From positions 1 to 64,000 of the forward strand of contig NZ_FQWB01000006.1 of assembly GCF_900129545.1 (NCBI RefSeq): a stretch of 64,000 bases of DNA, given 5' to 3'. A model generated the notes under the pieces. That model ran no database searches. It was given only the letters and a program-made list of their open reading frames with translations, and was not told where the DNA came from. This document shows positions 40,495-49,263 of this stretch, in pieces. This DNA comes from Flavobacterium fluvii. Its GTDB lineage: Bacteria > Bacteroidota > Bacteroidia > Flavobacteriales > Flavobacteriaceae. Both the position numbers and the translations under genes were made by a program. Every line of letters begins with the position of its first letter. Position 1 is the first letter of the stretch.

Positions 40495-42381
40495 TTATTT
40501 TTTCATTTCAACAAAAAAAGTAGTTCCTTCGTTCAAGGTACTTTTTGCCCAAATGGTTCCTCCCATGGCTTCTATCTGGGTTTTGGTCATGAACAATCCG
40601 AAACCCTTGGCTTCCGGATGATCGTGGAATGTTTTTCTGATTTTAAAAAGACTGTCTTTGTGTTTCTCCAAATCAATTCCTAGTCCATTATCGGAAACAG
40701 ACAGCACAATATTTCCGTTTTTTGCTTCGGATTTGACTTTAATTACGGGTGGTCTTGTTGGCGATTTATATTTAAAGGCATTGCTTATCAAATTCAGCAA
40801 CAAGCTGTCTAGATATTTATGCGGATATTTAACTACAGGAGCCTCATCAAAATCAAAGTGAATATTGGCATTATGCAATTTGGTTTGTATTTCAAACCCA
40901 AGAAGTACCTTGTCCATTGCTTCTTTCAAAACAATTTCATCCAATTTTATTTCGGTGTCCTGTTTTACCTGAACGGTCTCAATCAATTCTTCAAAAACAG
41001 CATTTAAATGATTGATTGTATTGGTCATGTTTTCAATCAACTCTTTTTGATCTTCTTTGTCATCTGTTTCTTTTAGGAATTCGAGAAATGCACTGATGCT
41101 CACCATTGGTCCGCGCAAATTATGGGAAACGATATTGGTAAAATCAACAAGTTGTCTATTTGCTATTTCTAAAGTATTGGCATATCGGTTCAATTCCTCT
41201 TCTCCATTTTTTCTTTTGGTGATATCCGAGCGAATGGCAACATATTGATAAGGTTTGCCATATTCGTTCAAAAAGGGCACAATAGTGGTGTCAACCCAAT
41301 AGGCAGAACCGTCTTTTGCTTCGTTTTTTATCTCGCCTTTCCAAACTTTTCCCTTGGCAATAGTGCCCCAAAGTTCCTTGATAAATTCTTTGGAATGATG
41401 GCCCGAGTTGATGATTCTGTGATCCTGTCCAATCAATTCTTCACGGGAATATTTTGATATTTTACAGAAATTATCATTCACGTGGGTAATAAAACCTTTT
41501 TGGTCGGTTATGGCAATAATAGCCGATTCTTCGAGAGCATACTTGTAATCGGAAATCTCCCTGATGGTTTTTTGAAGTTCTTCTTCACCTTTTTTTCTTT
41601 CTGAAATGTCGGAACGTATGGCAACATATTGATAAGGTTTGCCATATTCATTCAAAAATGGAACGATAGTGGTGTCAACCCAATAGGCAGAACCGTCTTT
41701 TGCCTCGTTTTTTATTTCGCCTTTCCAAACTTTTCCCTTGGCAATAGTGCCCCAAAGTTCCTTGATAAATTCTTTGGAATGATGGCCCGAGTTGATGATT
41801 CTGTGATCCTGTCCTATTAGTTCTTCACGGGAATATTTAGATATTTTGCAGAAATTATCATTTACGTGGGTGATACTGCCTCTTTGGTCGGTAATTGCAA
41901 TAATTGCCGATTCATCAAGTGCATATTTATAACCGGAAATTTCTTTTATTGTTTTTTGGAGTTCTTCCTCTGCTTTCTTTTTTTCGGTAATATCAGAACC
42001 AATGCTTAAAAATTGATAAGGCTTGCCCTCTGTATCCAAGAAAGGAATAATGGTAGTGTCAACCCAATAAATAGAACCGTCTTTGGTTATGTTTTTTAAT
42101 TCGCCTTTCCATACTTTTTTGTTCAAGATGGTATCCCAAAGTTCTTTAAAGAATTCTTTGGAATGGTAACCTGAGTTAACTATTCTGTGATCCTTGCCAA
42201 TTAGTTCTTCACGGGAATATTTAGATATATTACAGAAATTATCATTTATGTGAGTGATAACACCATTTTGATCGGTAATGTCAACAATTGCCGATTCATC
42301 AAGTGCATATTTGTAATCGGAAATTTCTTTTATTGTTTTTTCAAGATCGTCTGTTTTTTTTAAATCATCTCTCATAGTCAT
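40495..42381 (-). CDS. Sensor histidine kinase with three tandem PAS domains
   Basis: The 628-residue protein has three PAS/PAC units (about 20-145, 146-273 and 274-400), each with ITDQ…NDNFC(N/K)ISKYSREELIG. They are followed by a HisKA domain with the phospho-acceptor in VSHNLRGP (near 427) and an HATPase domain (N-box LISNAFKYK, G-boxes SDNGLGID and GFGLFM). No transmembrane helix or signal peptide is present, so it is a cytoplasmic sensor. No receiver domain or adjacent response regulator is seen, so its partner is elsewhere. PAS units 2 and 3 are nearly identical, which indicates recent duplication. Confidence 0.92.
   Translation of the reverse strand: MTMRDDLKKTDDLEKTIKEISDYKYALDESAIVDITDQNGVITHINDNFCNISKYSREELIGKDHRIVNSGYHSKEFFKELWDTILNKKVWKGELKNITKDGSIYWVDTTIIPFLDTEGKPYQFLSIGSDITEKKKAEEELQKTIKEISGYKYALDESAIIAITDQRGSITHVNDNFCKISKYSREELIGQDHRIINSGHHSKEFIKELWGTIAKGKVWKGEIKNEAKDGSAYWVDTTIVPFLNEYGKPYQYVAIRSDISERKKGEEELQKTIREISDYKYALEESAIIAITDQKGFITHVNDNFCKISKYSREELIGQDHRIINSGHHSKEFIKELWGTIAKGKVWKGEIKNEAKDGSAYWVDTTIVPFLNEYGKPYQYVAIRSDITKRKNGEEELNRYANTLEIANRQLVDFTNIVSHNLRGPMVSISAFLEFLKETDDKEDQKELIENMTNTINHLNAVFEELIETVQVKQDTEIKLDEIVLKEAMDKVLLGFEIQTKLHNANIHFDFDEAPVVKYPHKYLDSLLLNLISNAFKYKSPTRPPVIKVKSEAKNGNIVLSVSDNGLGIDLEKHKDSLFKIRKTFHDHPEAKGFGLFMTKTQIEAMGGTIWAKSTLNEGTTFFVEMKK
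41333..41814 (-). repeat. Recent 384-bp tandem duplication of a PAS unit
   Basis: Bases 41333-41430 and 41717-41814 are identical over 98 bp, and similarity extends from about 41237 to beyond 41460 with a 384-bp (128-codon) period. A third, diverged unit lies further along (about 41985-42300). The near identity points to a recent in-frame duplication or gene conversion. Confidence 0.88.
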
Positions 42382-42585
42382 GGCATCAAATTCCTCTACT
42401 GTAATAATAGTTAGGCATATTCAGCAGAAAATCAATATTTTATGCAAAAATAATAAATTTGAATCTACCAAAAGCAGATTTAATCGATAAACGGTCGTGT
42501 TTTATGAAAATTATAAGATTTTGTAGATGTTTTTTCGTACTATAATAAAATTTTGGTTATAGAGTCGAGAGCATTTTAAAATAAA

Positions 42586-43248
42586 TTAATCTCTCGATTT
42601 TTTATTTTGTTGGCAAAGGTCAATTATGGAGTCAATTCTATTGTTTCGGGTTTCGGTCCTTTTGGCCTGATTTAACCAATAGAGATATCCTTTTCGATAA
42701 GAGGGACTAAAGTTTTGATAATTTTCAAAAGCAATTTGGTTTTGTTCAAATGCTTTGAACAAGTCTTCTGGAATAATTAAATCTTCAACGGCATCCAATG
42801 AATTCCAGGAGCCGTTTTGCTTGGCAATTTCAATTTTGGCCAATCCACTTTCGTGCATTAAATTTTCTGCAATGAGTTTTTCAATATAGGTTTTGTTCAG
42901 TTTGCTCCAAACACTTTTGTCTTTTCGGGGCGAAAAAACTTGTTTACGGCGTTCGTCGTCCATTTTTTTTACGGTCGAATCGATCCAGCCATAGCAAATC
43001 GCCACTTGAACGGCTTCTTCCCAACGCATACTTTCCAATTCGCTGCCCACTTTGTAGAAAATCAGGCAAATTCCCGTGGATTTATTATGGTTTTCGTGCA
43101 ACCATTTCCGCCATTCTTTGGCATTTTTAAAATAGTGGTGTTCTTTTTTATCCAAATGTTTTGAAGTAATGGATTTTTGATTATAGAATAACGATTCCTG
43201 ATGTTTGAGTCCTAATAAAACCGAGGAATCTTTATTTACCAACACCAA
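42586..43248 (-). CDS. YdeI/OmpD-associated family protein
   Basis: The protein is recognised by WLHENHNKSTGICLIFYK, the VAICYGWIDSTVKKMDDER motif and the SPRKDKSVWSKLN motif that mark YdeI-like proteins, whose biochemical role is unsettled (some are linked to bacteriocin tolerance). The C-terminus has the usual YRKGYLYWLNQAKR. The start is unclear. The listed TTG at 43248 gives 220 residues, but residues before about 35 look non-conserved and no ATG precedes residue 75. A TTG near 43155 (DKKEHHYF) is a better fit to family length. Confidence 0.85.
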   Translation of the reverse strand: MVLVNKDSSVLLGLKHQESLFYNQKSITSKHLDKKEHHYFKNAKEWRKWLHENHNKSTGICLIFYKVGSELESMRWEEAVQVAICYGWIDSTVKKMDDERRKQVFSPRKDKSVWSKLNKTYIEKLIAENLMHESGLAKIEIAKQNGSWNSLDAVEDLIIPEDLFKAFEQNQIAFENYQNFSPSYRKGYLYWLNQAKRTETRNNRIDSIIDLCQQNKKSRD

Positions 43249-43293
43249 ATCTAAAATCGTTAATCTACAATCAAAAATCTGAAATGATTTTTA

Positions 43294-43821
43294 TTATTTT
43301 ATAATTGCAGAACATGCCACTCTGGCGCCGGCATTTCCTGCAGGTTGGCTCGTAAAATCATCGGAGCCTTGATGAACGATCAATCCTTTTCCAAGAATGT
43401 CTTTGGTGGCATCTTCACATCCAATGCACCATTCGTCCGTGGTTAAAGTAATGGTTCCGTTTCCTTTTTCATCGGCCGTGAAATTGCCAATATCGCCTTT
43501 GTGGTATTCGCCAACTCCCCATTGTCCGTGTTTTTTGAAGGTTGGATTCCAATGTCCTCCAGCCGAAACACCATCGGGAGACGAGCAATCTGATTTTTCG
43601 TGAATGTGGATGGCGTGAACTCCCGGTTTTAATCCGGATACTTTGGCCGTGAATGTTACTTTTCCTTTCTTTTCCGTGAATGTGGCGGTTCCGGTTACGT
43701 TGCTGTTGCTTTTTGATTCGAATGCGATGTTCAAATTCTTGGAATCACTGGAATTGCTTTTTGTTTTGCATCCAATGAGGATGGCTAAGAGTAATGCAAC
43801 GGAGAAGCTTATTTTTTTCAT
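43294..43821 (-). CDS. sodC: Cu/Zn superoxide dismutase lipoprotein
   Basis: The protein (175 residues from the ATG at 43821) is an exported Cu/Zn SOD. The metal-binding His residues lie in HAIHIHEKSDC, GHWNPTFKKHGQ and GEYHKGDIGN, and later in VHQGSDDF; the structural Cys pair is in SDC and VACSA. A lipobox (LIGC) gives a lipid-anchored N-terminus. It removes superoxide in the envelope. A TTG at 43848 would add nine residues before the signal and is unlikely. It lies near YceI and cytochrome c genes on the same strand. Confidence 0.95.
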   Translation of the reverse strand: MKKISFSVALLLAILIGCKTKSNSSDSKNLNIAFESKSNSNVTGTATFTEKKGKVTFTAKVSGLKPGVHAIHIHEKSDCSSPDGVSAGGHWNPTFKKHGQWGVGEYHKGDIGNFTADEKGNGTITLTTDEWCIGCEDATKDILGKGLIVHQGSDDFTSQPAGNAGARVACSAIIK

Positions 43822-44025
43822 TGTATTTGATTTTGTAAAGTTGGTCAAATATAAGTAATCCTGCTTAGAAGATTGAAATCATTTGCAAAAAATCCATAGT
43901 TGCCATCGAGAAAAATTTATTGAGGATAATGCCGTTCAAGATCATGAAAATGTTGGCGTAGAAAGAGGAGAAATAATCTCCATTGAATTGAAATATAATT
44001 ATATTATGGTGTTGAGACAAGGTGC

Positions 44026-44571
44026 TCATTTTACTAAAAATAATGTTTTAATATTTACAGTTTCGGCGACTTTCATACTCAATACTTTGGGAATATCTAT
44101 GTTAAAGTCTTTTATCTTGACTTTGAAATCTGAAACAATTTCTAGGCCATTATCCACTTTTCTAAGAAAAACACTGGTGGAAATTTCTTTTGATTTTCCG
44201 TGTACTTCAAGTATTCCATTCATTTTATATTCTTTTGGGGAGTTTCCAATATTATCCCAATCAAAACCCTGGATTTTGCCATTAAAAGTAGCTTTTGGAT
44301 ATTTGTCGCTTTCAATATAATTCTCGTTAAAATGCTCTTCCATTAAAGCAACTTTAAAACGAAACCCTCTCATTAGGGCTAAACTGGCAATTTCTCCTGT
44401 TTTTATGTTCACCACGCAGGTAACGGACTCGTTTTTTGCCTTGACTTCTTCAAAAGACGGAACGGAGGCTTCAAAAATTATTTTACCCGTTTTGGTGATT
44501 TTTTTGTCTTGGGAAAAAGTCTTGAATCCAGTCAAAATAATAATAGCCGATAAAACTATAATTCGTTTCAT
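44026..44571 (-). CDS. YceI-family exported lipocalin-like protein
   Basis: The 181-residue protein has a signal peptide (about 1-20, ending TFSQ) and the YceI beta-barrel pattern (KIIFEASVPSFEEV, then KYPKATFNGKIQGFD and NGILEVHGKSKEI). YceI proteins bind isoprenoid or other lipid chains in the periplasm. The gene lies 15 bp after the cytochrome c lipoprotein gene on the same strand, so the two probably form an operon linked to envelope redox metabolism. Confidence 0.9.
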   Translation of the reverse strand: MKRIIVLSAIIILTGFKTFSQDKKITKTGKIIFEASVPSFEEVKAKNESVTCVVNIKTGEIASLALMRGFRFKVALMEEHFNENYIESDKYPKATFNGKIQGFDWDNIGNSPKEYKMNGILEVHGKSKEISTSVFLRKVDNGLEIVSDFKVKIKDFNIDIPKVLSMKVAETVNIKTLFLVK

Positions 44572-44586
44572 AGAAATAAAAATAAA

Positions 44587-44958
44587 TTATTCTGCAAATC
44601 CATTGTTTTTCCAATCGATAACTTGATTAATAGTGCTTTGAGGCAATCTTGTTCCGTTATATGGCATCATTCCAGCAGCACCTTGGGCTCTAGAAATTCG
44701 GTCAATTAAACCTCTGTTCATTACGGCGTCTTTCACGTTTTGATAAGTGGTCAATGACATTGGAGCACCGCCAGAAGGGGTGGTTCCATGACAGGAAATA
44801 CAATTGCTGTCCATAATTGATTTTATGGTATTGATGTAAGTTATCGTGCTTGGGTTTGGAGTAGGAGTGGGATTATTCATCAAATCCGATTCGGAATCGT
44901 TTGAACAACTCACTAATAGAAATAATACAGATATAACGAGAAAGATTCGTGTTTTCAT
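44587..44958 (-). CDS. Cytochrome c-like lipoprotein
   Basis: The 123-residue protein has a lipoprotein signal (LLVSC, Cys about 18), a Pro/Thr/Asn spacer (about 27-42), and a single haem c motif CISCH (about 58-62). A possible distal Met lies in GAAGMMPYNG. It is predicted to be a lipid-anchored monohaem electron carrier in the envelope. It precedes the YceI gene and diverges from the OB-fold, ankyrin and DOMON genes, a set that appears to work together. Confidence 0.88.
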   Translation of the reverse strand: MKTRIFLVISVLFLLVSCSNDSESDLMNNPTPTPNPSTITYINTIKSIMDSNCISCHGTTPSGGAPMSLTTYQNVKDAVMNRGLIDRISRAQGAAGMMPYNGTRLPQSTINQVIDWKNNGFAE

Positions 44959-45017
44959 AATTATAGTTTTTATGTTAAAAAAATGAATTAAAAACCAATC
45001 ATTAACGATTAATTGGT

Positions 45018-45025
45018 TAAATTTG
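45018..45025 (+). promoter_or_regulatory. TAAATTTG -7 promoter box
   Basis: TAAATTTG matches the Bacteroidota TAnnTTTG box and lies 22 bp before the start of the OB-fold protein gene. No clear -33 TTG is seen, so this is tentative. It would drive the plus-strand run 45048-47629. Confidence 0.4.
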
Positions 45026-45047
45026 TTTTAAAATAAGTATAAATATA

Positions 45048-45443
45048 ATGAAAAATAAAATAATAATAATATTATTTATTTTACTTATTGTGGGCGTTGT
45101 AGGTATTTATCTTTATACTTACAAAGAGCATCGGGATATAACTAACGAAAAAGAAAGCTATAGTATTGCAGTAACCGATATTTTTTTGGAGTTTCAAGCT
45201 AATGAAATTTCTGCAAATCGTAAATATTTAGACAAAACGATTGAAGTTACAGGTAATTTGTCCAGCGTTGATGTTGCAACAAAATCGATTCTCCTAAATG
45301 ACAAGTTATTTGCAACCTTTAAAGAAGAAGTGCCAAAAAAGCTTCAGCTTAATGCCAAAATAAAAATTAAAGGACGTTTTATTGGATATGATGCTTTAGT
45401 CGAAGAATTAAAAATGGATCAATGTATTTTTTTAACTCCGTAA
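45048..45443 (+). CDS. Membrane-anchored OB-fold (tRNA_anti-like) protein
   Basis: The 131-residue protein has one N-terminal transmembrane helix (about 4-24). Its C-terminal beta-rich domain (about 60-131, YLDKTIEVTGNLSSVDV…LNAKIKIKGRFIGYD) matches OB-fold tRNA_anti-like proteins of Bacteroidota. The function is unknown. It begins the plus-strand cluster with an ankyrin protein, a DOMON protein and a DUF5777 barrel, each separated by only 7-10 bp, which supports one operon. Confidence 0.82.
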   Translation: MKNKIIIILFILLIVGVVGIYLYTYKEHRDITNEKESYSIAVTDIFLEFQANEISANRKYLDKTIEVTGNLSSVDVATKSILLNDKLFATFKEEVPKKLQLNAKIKIKGRFIGYDALVEELKMDQCIFLTP

Positions 45444-45453
45444 ATTATGCATT

Positions 45454-45966
45454 ATGAAGTATTTACAACTATTTTTTTTCTTATTGGTTTTCCAATCGGG
45501 ATTTTCTCAAACTGATATTTTTGACATTGCCAGAAAAGGCACAGTTGAGGAAGTGAAAATCGCAATGGAACAAAACTCCGAAATAATAAATTCTTGTAAT
45601 GAACAAGGGTATTCCCCTTTGGTTTTGGCTAGTTATAGGGGAAATTTGGCTGTAGCCCTTTTTTTGATAAAAAACGTTAAAGACATAAATGGAAACAGTC
45701 CCATGGGGACTCCTTTGATGGCGGCTGTAGTAAAAGGAAACAAAGAAATAGTTCTGGCGTTGTTGGAAAAAAATGCAAATCCAAATTTAACTGATGCCAA
45801 TGGAACTACGGCTCTAATTTATGCTGTCCAGTTTAAAAATGCTGATGTCATAAAATTACTTTTGAGTCATAAAGCAGACAAATCAAAAATTGACAATAAA
45901 GGAAAGACGGCTTTTGAATATGCAGTTTTTTCAAATGATGACGAAATTATTAACCTCCTAAAATAA
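45454..45966 (+). CDS. Exported ankyrin-repeat protein
   Basis: The 170-residue protein has a signal peptide (about 1-19, ending SGFSQ) and four to five ankyrin repeats (about 20-170), seen as GYSPLVLASYRGNLAV, GTPLMAAVVKGNKEIV and GTTALIYAVQFKNADVI. Ankyrin proteins in the bacterial periplasm often protect or assist haem proteins or catalase; here the neighbouring cytochrome and SOD genes make a similar role plausible. It starts 10 bp after the OB-fold gene. Confidence 0.9.
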   Translation: MKYLQLFFFLLVFQSGFSQTDIFDIARKGTVEEVKIAMEQNSEIINSCNEQGYSPLVLASYRGNLAVALFLIKNVKDINGNSPMGTPLMAAVVKGNKEIVLALLEKNANPNLTDANGTTALIYAVQFKNADVIKLLLSHKADKSKIDNKGKTAFEYAVFSNDDEIINLLK

Positions 45967-45973
45967 ATTTATT

Positions 45974-46744
45974 ATGAAAAGAATAATTACATTTTTGATC
46001 TTGGTTATGGGTACGATTGGATTTTCTCAACAGAAGGAAACTGAAACTGTAGATTTGTTAACAAATTTTTCAGTTAAATTAAAATTAGACAATTCAAGTT
46101 CTACTGCCACCATGACCATCAAGGGGCCGTCTGATAGGTGGTTTGCCATAACATTTGGGAGTTTTAGTGGAGCCATGACTTCAGGTAATGATTTAGTTTA
46201 TTATAATGGATCAACCTTGATAGATGCAACCCATAATGGTGAAGGAAACACTCCTAGTGATGATGGCGTGAATAATTGGACTGTTACAGGCAATACCGTT
46301 TTTTCAGGAACAAGAACCATTATTGCCACAAGACCTTTTGTTGCGGAAGGTTCAGATTATACTTTTAATTTTTCAAATAGTTCAATAAATTTGGCGGGAT
46401 CACATGCCGTTTCCGCAATTAATTCGCCATTGCAGTATCATGGATCCAATAGATATAATGCTGGATCTGTATCTTTATCCTCTCTTGGAATAGATGATTT
46501 TTCTTTAAGTGCAACCCAAATTTATCCAAATCCGACAACGGGTGAATTTGTGGTGAAAACAAAAACTTTTCTCGAAAAAATAAACATATACTCCCAAACT
46601 GGTGCTTTTGTAAAAACTGTGGAAGTAAAGGATAATAGTGAAAATGTTGGGGTAAACATTAGTGGATTGCAGACTGGTGTTTACTTGATTGAACTGGTAA
46701 ATGAAAAAGAGAAGAGTTGGAAAAAAATAGTGGTTGTTAACTAA
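45974..46744 (+). CDS. DOMON-like domain protein with a type IX secretion sorting domain
   Basis: The 256-residue protein has a signal peptide (about 1-20). Its DOMON-like beta-sandwich (about 28-170) shows the pattern SSTATMTIKGPSDRWFAITFG, and its C-terminal T9SS type A sorting domain (about 180-256) runs from QIYPNPTTGEFVV to the end GVYLIEL…KKIVVVN. DOMON domains bind haem or sugars. It is predicted to be secreted through the type IX system to the cell surface. It lies between the ankyrin and DUF5777 genes. Confidence 0.9.
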   Translation: MKRIITFLILVMGTIGFSQQKETETVDLLTNFSVKLKLDNSSSTATMTIKGPSDRWFAITFGSFSGAMTSGNDLVYYNGSTLIDATHNGEGNTPSDDGVNNWTVTGNTVFSGTRTIIATRPFVAEGSDYTFNFSNSSINLAGSHAVSAINSPLQYHGSNRYNAGSVSLSSLGIDDFSLSATQIYPNPTTGEFVVKTKTFLEKINIYSQTGAFVKTVEVKDNSENVGVNISGLQTGVYLIELVNEKEKSWKKIVVVN

Positions 46745-46753
46745 TCAACTTTT

Positions 46754-47629
46754 ATGAAAAAACTATTATTTACCGTGTTATTCCCGATTTGTGTTTTCTC
46801 GCAAAACAGTTTGTTGACTGAAATTGACACTGCAAAAGCCGATACGAAAGTGGAATCGGCTTTTAAGTCTTTAAAAATTGTCAATCTGGAATCGACAAAA
46901 CTTGCAGGAAAAGGCGATTTTTATTTGGTTGTTGCCCATCGATTCGACTACGTAAATCATGGGTTCGATGATTTTTTTGGTATTGACAATGCGAACACCC
47001 AAATTAAATTTGTATACGGATTCAAAGATTGGCTGACGGTACATATTGCCAGAAGCGGTTTTGAAGAAACTATTGATTTGGGATTTAAATACCGATTAGT
47101 AGCACAAGAAAAAGACGGATTTCCTTTTGCCATTGTGGGCTTTAACAGTATTGCGGTCAATGCCGAAATGAAAGAGGAAAATTATCCAAAGATGGAATTC
47201 GAAAATCGACTGACTTATGTCACCCAACTATTGATATCCAGGAAATTCACGGAAAAATTGTCGTTGGAAATTGCGCCATCCTATTTTCATGAAAACACTT
47301 TGAAAGATATTTTGGATGAAAACAATACCGTTATTTCACCTAATCCTCAAGACAATGATCAATTTGCCATAGGAATGGGAGGTAGGTATAAATTTGCCAA
47401 ACGTTGGTCTGTTAATATGGATTATGCCGCCCATTTGAATAGAGCAAGCCAATCTATATATGAGAACCCTTTTTCGATAGGAGTGGATCTTGAAACTGGC
47501 GGACACGTTTTTCAAATGCATTTTACCAATTCTCGCGCCATGCATGAGGCTGGGTATTTAGGAAAAACTGCCGGTAGGTGGAGTAAAGGTGAAATTGCTT
47601 TTGGATTTAATCTGGTTCGTGTTTTTTAA
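46754..47629 (+). CDS. DUF5777 family outer-membrane beta-barrel protein
   Basis: The 291-residue protein has a signal peptide (about 1-17) and a beta-barrel body beginning with the DUF5777 signature (KGDFYLVVAHRFDYVNHGFDDFFG). Strand patterns continue to a C-terminal aromatic residue (LVRVF), as expected for insertion in the outer membrane. DUF5777 genes often sit beside YceI and cytochrome c genes in Bacteroidota, as here, which suggests a linked role in envelope electron transfer; this is inference. Confidence 0.9.
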   Translation: MKKLLFTVLFPICVFSQNSLLTEIDTAKADTKVESAFKSLKIVNLESTKLAGKGDFYLVVAHRFDYVNHGFDDFFGIDNANTQIKFVYGFKDWLTVHIARSGFEETIDLGFKYRLVAQEKDGFPFAIVGFNSIAVNAEMKEENYPKMEFENRLTYVTQLLISRKFTEKLSLEIAPSYFHENTLKDILDENNTVISPNPQDNDQFAIGMGGRYKFAKRWSVNMDYAAHLNRASQSIYENPFSIGVDLETGGHVFQMHFTNSRAMHEAGYLGKTAGRWSKGEIAFGFNLVRVF

Positions 47630-47730
47630 GAATTTTTGGCAATGAAATTTAATTTTTCAAATAGTTGTAAAATATTTTTCAGGCTAAATTTAAATTAATT
47701 ATACCAATGTTATAATGTCTTGTCTCTTAA

Positions 47731-47844
47731 GGTTTAATTTTCAGAAACCCTTTTGGGAAATACGAAGTCAATCATAATTTTAATTTACCTGGTGTGGTAG
47801 CCATTGGCGTTGCCATAATGGTTGGTTTTTTATTAGGACAATAA
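47731..47844 (+). pseudogene. Fragment ending in a transmembrane helix
   Basis: Codons from 47731 to the stop at 47842 read …NPFGKYEVNHNFNLPGVV followed by a hydrophobic helix (AIGVAIMVGFLLGQ). There is no plausible start codon before it. It looks like the 3' end of a lost membrane-protein gene, or a very short gene with an unusual start. It occupies the 233-bp gap between the DUF5777 and porin genes. Confidence 0.35.
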
Positions 47845-47862
47845 ATTTAAAATTAATTGGAT

Positions 47863-49059
47863 ATGAAAAAATATTGGATTTATTTGATAATTGGGTTGAT
47901 ACCAATCATTTCCATGGGTCAAAAAGTAGAGACACAAACCAATGAAGGGAACTTGCTGATGACTGATTCCATAAAATCATTGATACCTGAGGATAGACAA
48001 AAATTATTGAAAAACATTGACGTTATTTTTAATACCCGCATGGGATTTGACAGTTATTTTACGGATAATAATCATGATATTTCAAATTTTAAAGTGAACC
48101 AGTTGCGATTGGAAATGAAAGGAAAAATACACGATAAAGTTTATTTTAGATTTCGTAGTAGATACACCAGGGAACCCGAACTGGGAAGTTTGGACAATAT
48201 TACCAGAGCGGTTGACTTGGCTTGGGTAAAAATTGATTTAGCAACAAGAACCCAATTTTCTTTTGGTAAATTATGTGCTGATTGGGGAGGGTATGAATTC
48301 GATTTTAATCCAATAGACATTATGTCTTATAACGACATCATAAAAAATGCCGATAATTTCTTGGTTGGAGCCGGAATTTCCCACACATTAAAAAGTAAAA
48401 ATCATACCTTTTCTTTTCAGGTATTGAATTCGAGAAACAGGACTTATGAAGAGCAATATGGAACAAGTGCACCGCCATCAATAAATCCATCGGAATATCC
48501 TTTGGCAACGGTAGTTAATTGGAGGGGAAAATTTTTTGAAGGCAAGTTTCAAACTACCTGGAGTTACAGCTTTTTTAATGAAGCACAAGGTGCCCACATG
48601 CATTATTATGCGCTAGGCAACAAGTTTAAAGGTAAAAATTTTGCATTGTATTATGATTTCAAATACAGTGATGAAGGCCTGGATCGTAATGGAATCATTT
48701 CAAGGATTATAGATAGCCAATATCAATATGCTGCCCAAGATGCTCTTTATGTGGAAAACTGGTTCAGGGGAGAGTGGGCTGTTGCTTCTAAAGTAACCTT
48801 GATACTGAGTATTTTTAATTGTGACCATTCTTGGAAAGGGAATCCAGATCCTAATGGGAGCAGCAAATTGTCGACTAGTTACGGTCTGATTCCAACCATT
48901 GAATATATGCCTTTCAAGGACATAAATTTGCGCTTTTTTGCGGGTTATGTAGCCAGGAAATATGATTTCGCTTCTTATGCAGAAAACGCTTTCGGTGCTA
49001 AAGATTTTACCACTGGTCAATTCAGTGTCGGCATTGTCGCGCCATTATTGGTTTTGTAA
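47863..49059 (+). CDS. Phosphate-selective-type outer-membrane porin
   Basis: The protein (398 residues from the ATG at 47863, in preference to the TTG six bases earlier) has a signal peptide (about 1-19) and a porin O/P-like barrel. Signs are the FRFRSRYTREPELG and QFSFGKLCADWGGYEFDF motifs near the first third and alternating aromatic strands to the end. It should form an outer-membrane channel for anions or small solutes. The substrate is not certain. Confidence 0.85.
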   Translation: MKKYWIYLIIGLIPIISMGQKVETQTNEGNLLMTDSIKSLIPEDRQKLLKNIDVIFNTRMGFDSYFTDNNHDISNFKVNQLRLEMKGKIHDKVYFRFRSRYTREPELGSLDNITRAVDLAWVKIDLATRTQFSFGKLCADWGGYEFDFNPIDIMSYNDIIKNADNFLVGAGISHTLKSKNHTFSFQVLNSRNRTYEEQYGTSAPPSINPSEYPLATVVNWRGKFFEGKFQTTWSYSFFNEAQGAHMHYYALGNKFKGKNFALYYDFKYSDEGLDRNGIISRIIDSQYQYAAQDALYVENWFRGEWAVASKVTLILSIFNCDHSWKGNPDPNGSSKLSTSYGLIPTIEYMPFKDINLRFFAGYVARKYDFASYAENAFGAKDFTTGQFSVGIVAPLLVL

Positions 49060-49263
49060 TGCTGTTGTTGATTGTTTTTTTATGGAAAGTCTAAAAGAGC
49101 AAGTCGATTTACGATGATTTGCATCAATATTGTTTTTTGATTTTTTTAGTGGAAACTCATTTTTTTTCTTTTTTTTAACAATTGTTAAATATAAAAGTTG
49201 ATTCCTTATAAATTTTTATAAATTAGTAAAAGAATTAAAAATAAATAATTTAAAACTAACCCA

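Noticed and set aside
43883..44320. Plus-strand frame of 145 residues overlapping the YceI gene
   Set aside because: Most of it is antisense to YceI. The first 38 residues (HREKFIEDNAVQDHENVGVERGE) look somewhat protein-like, but no start signal or family match is seen; it could be an old gene fragment.
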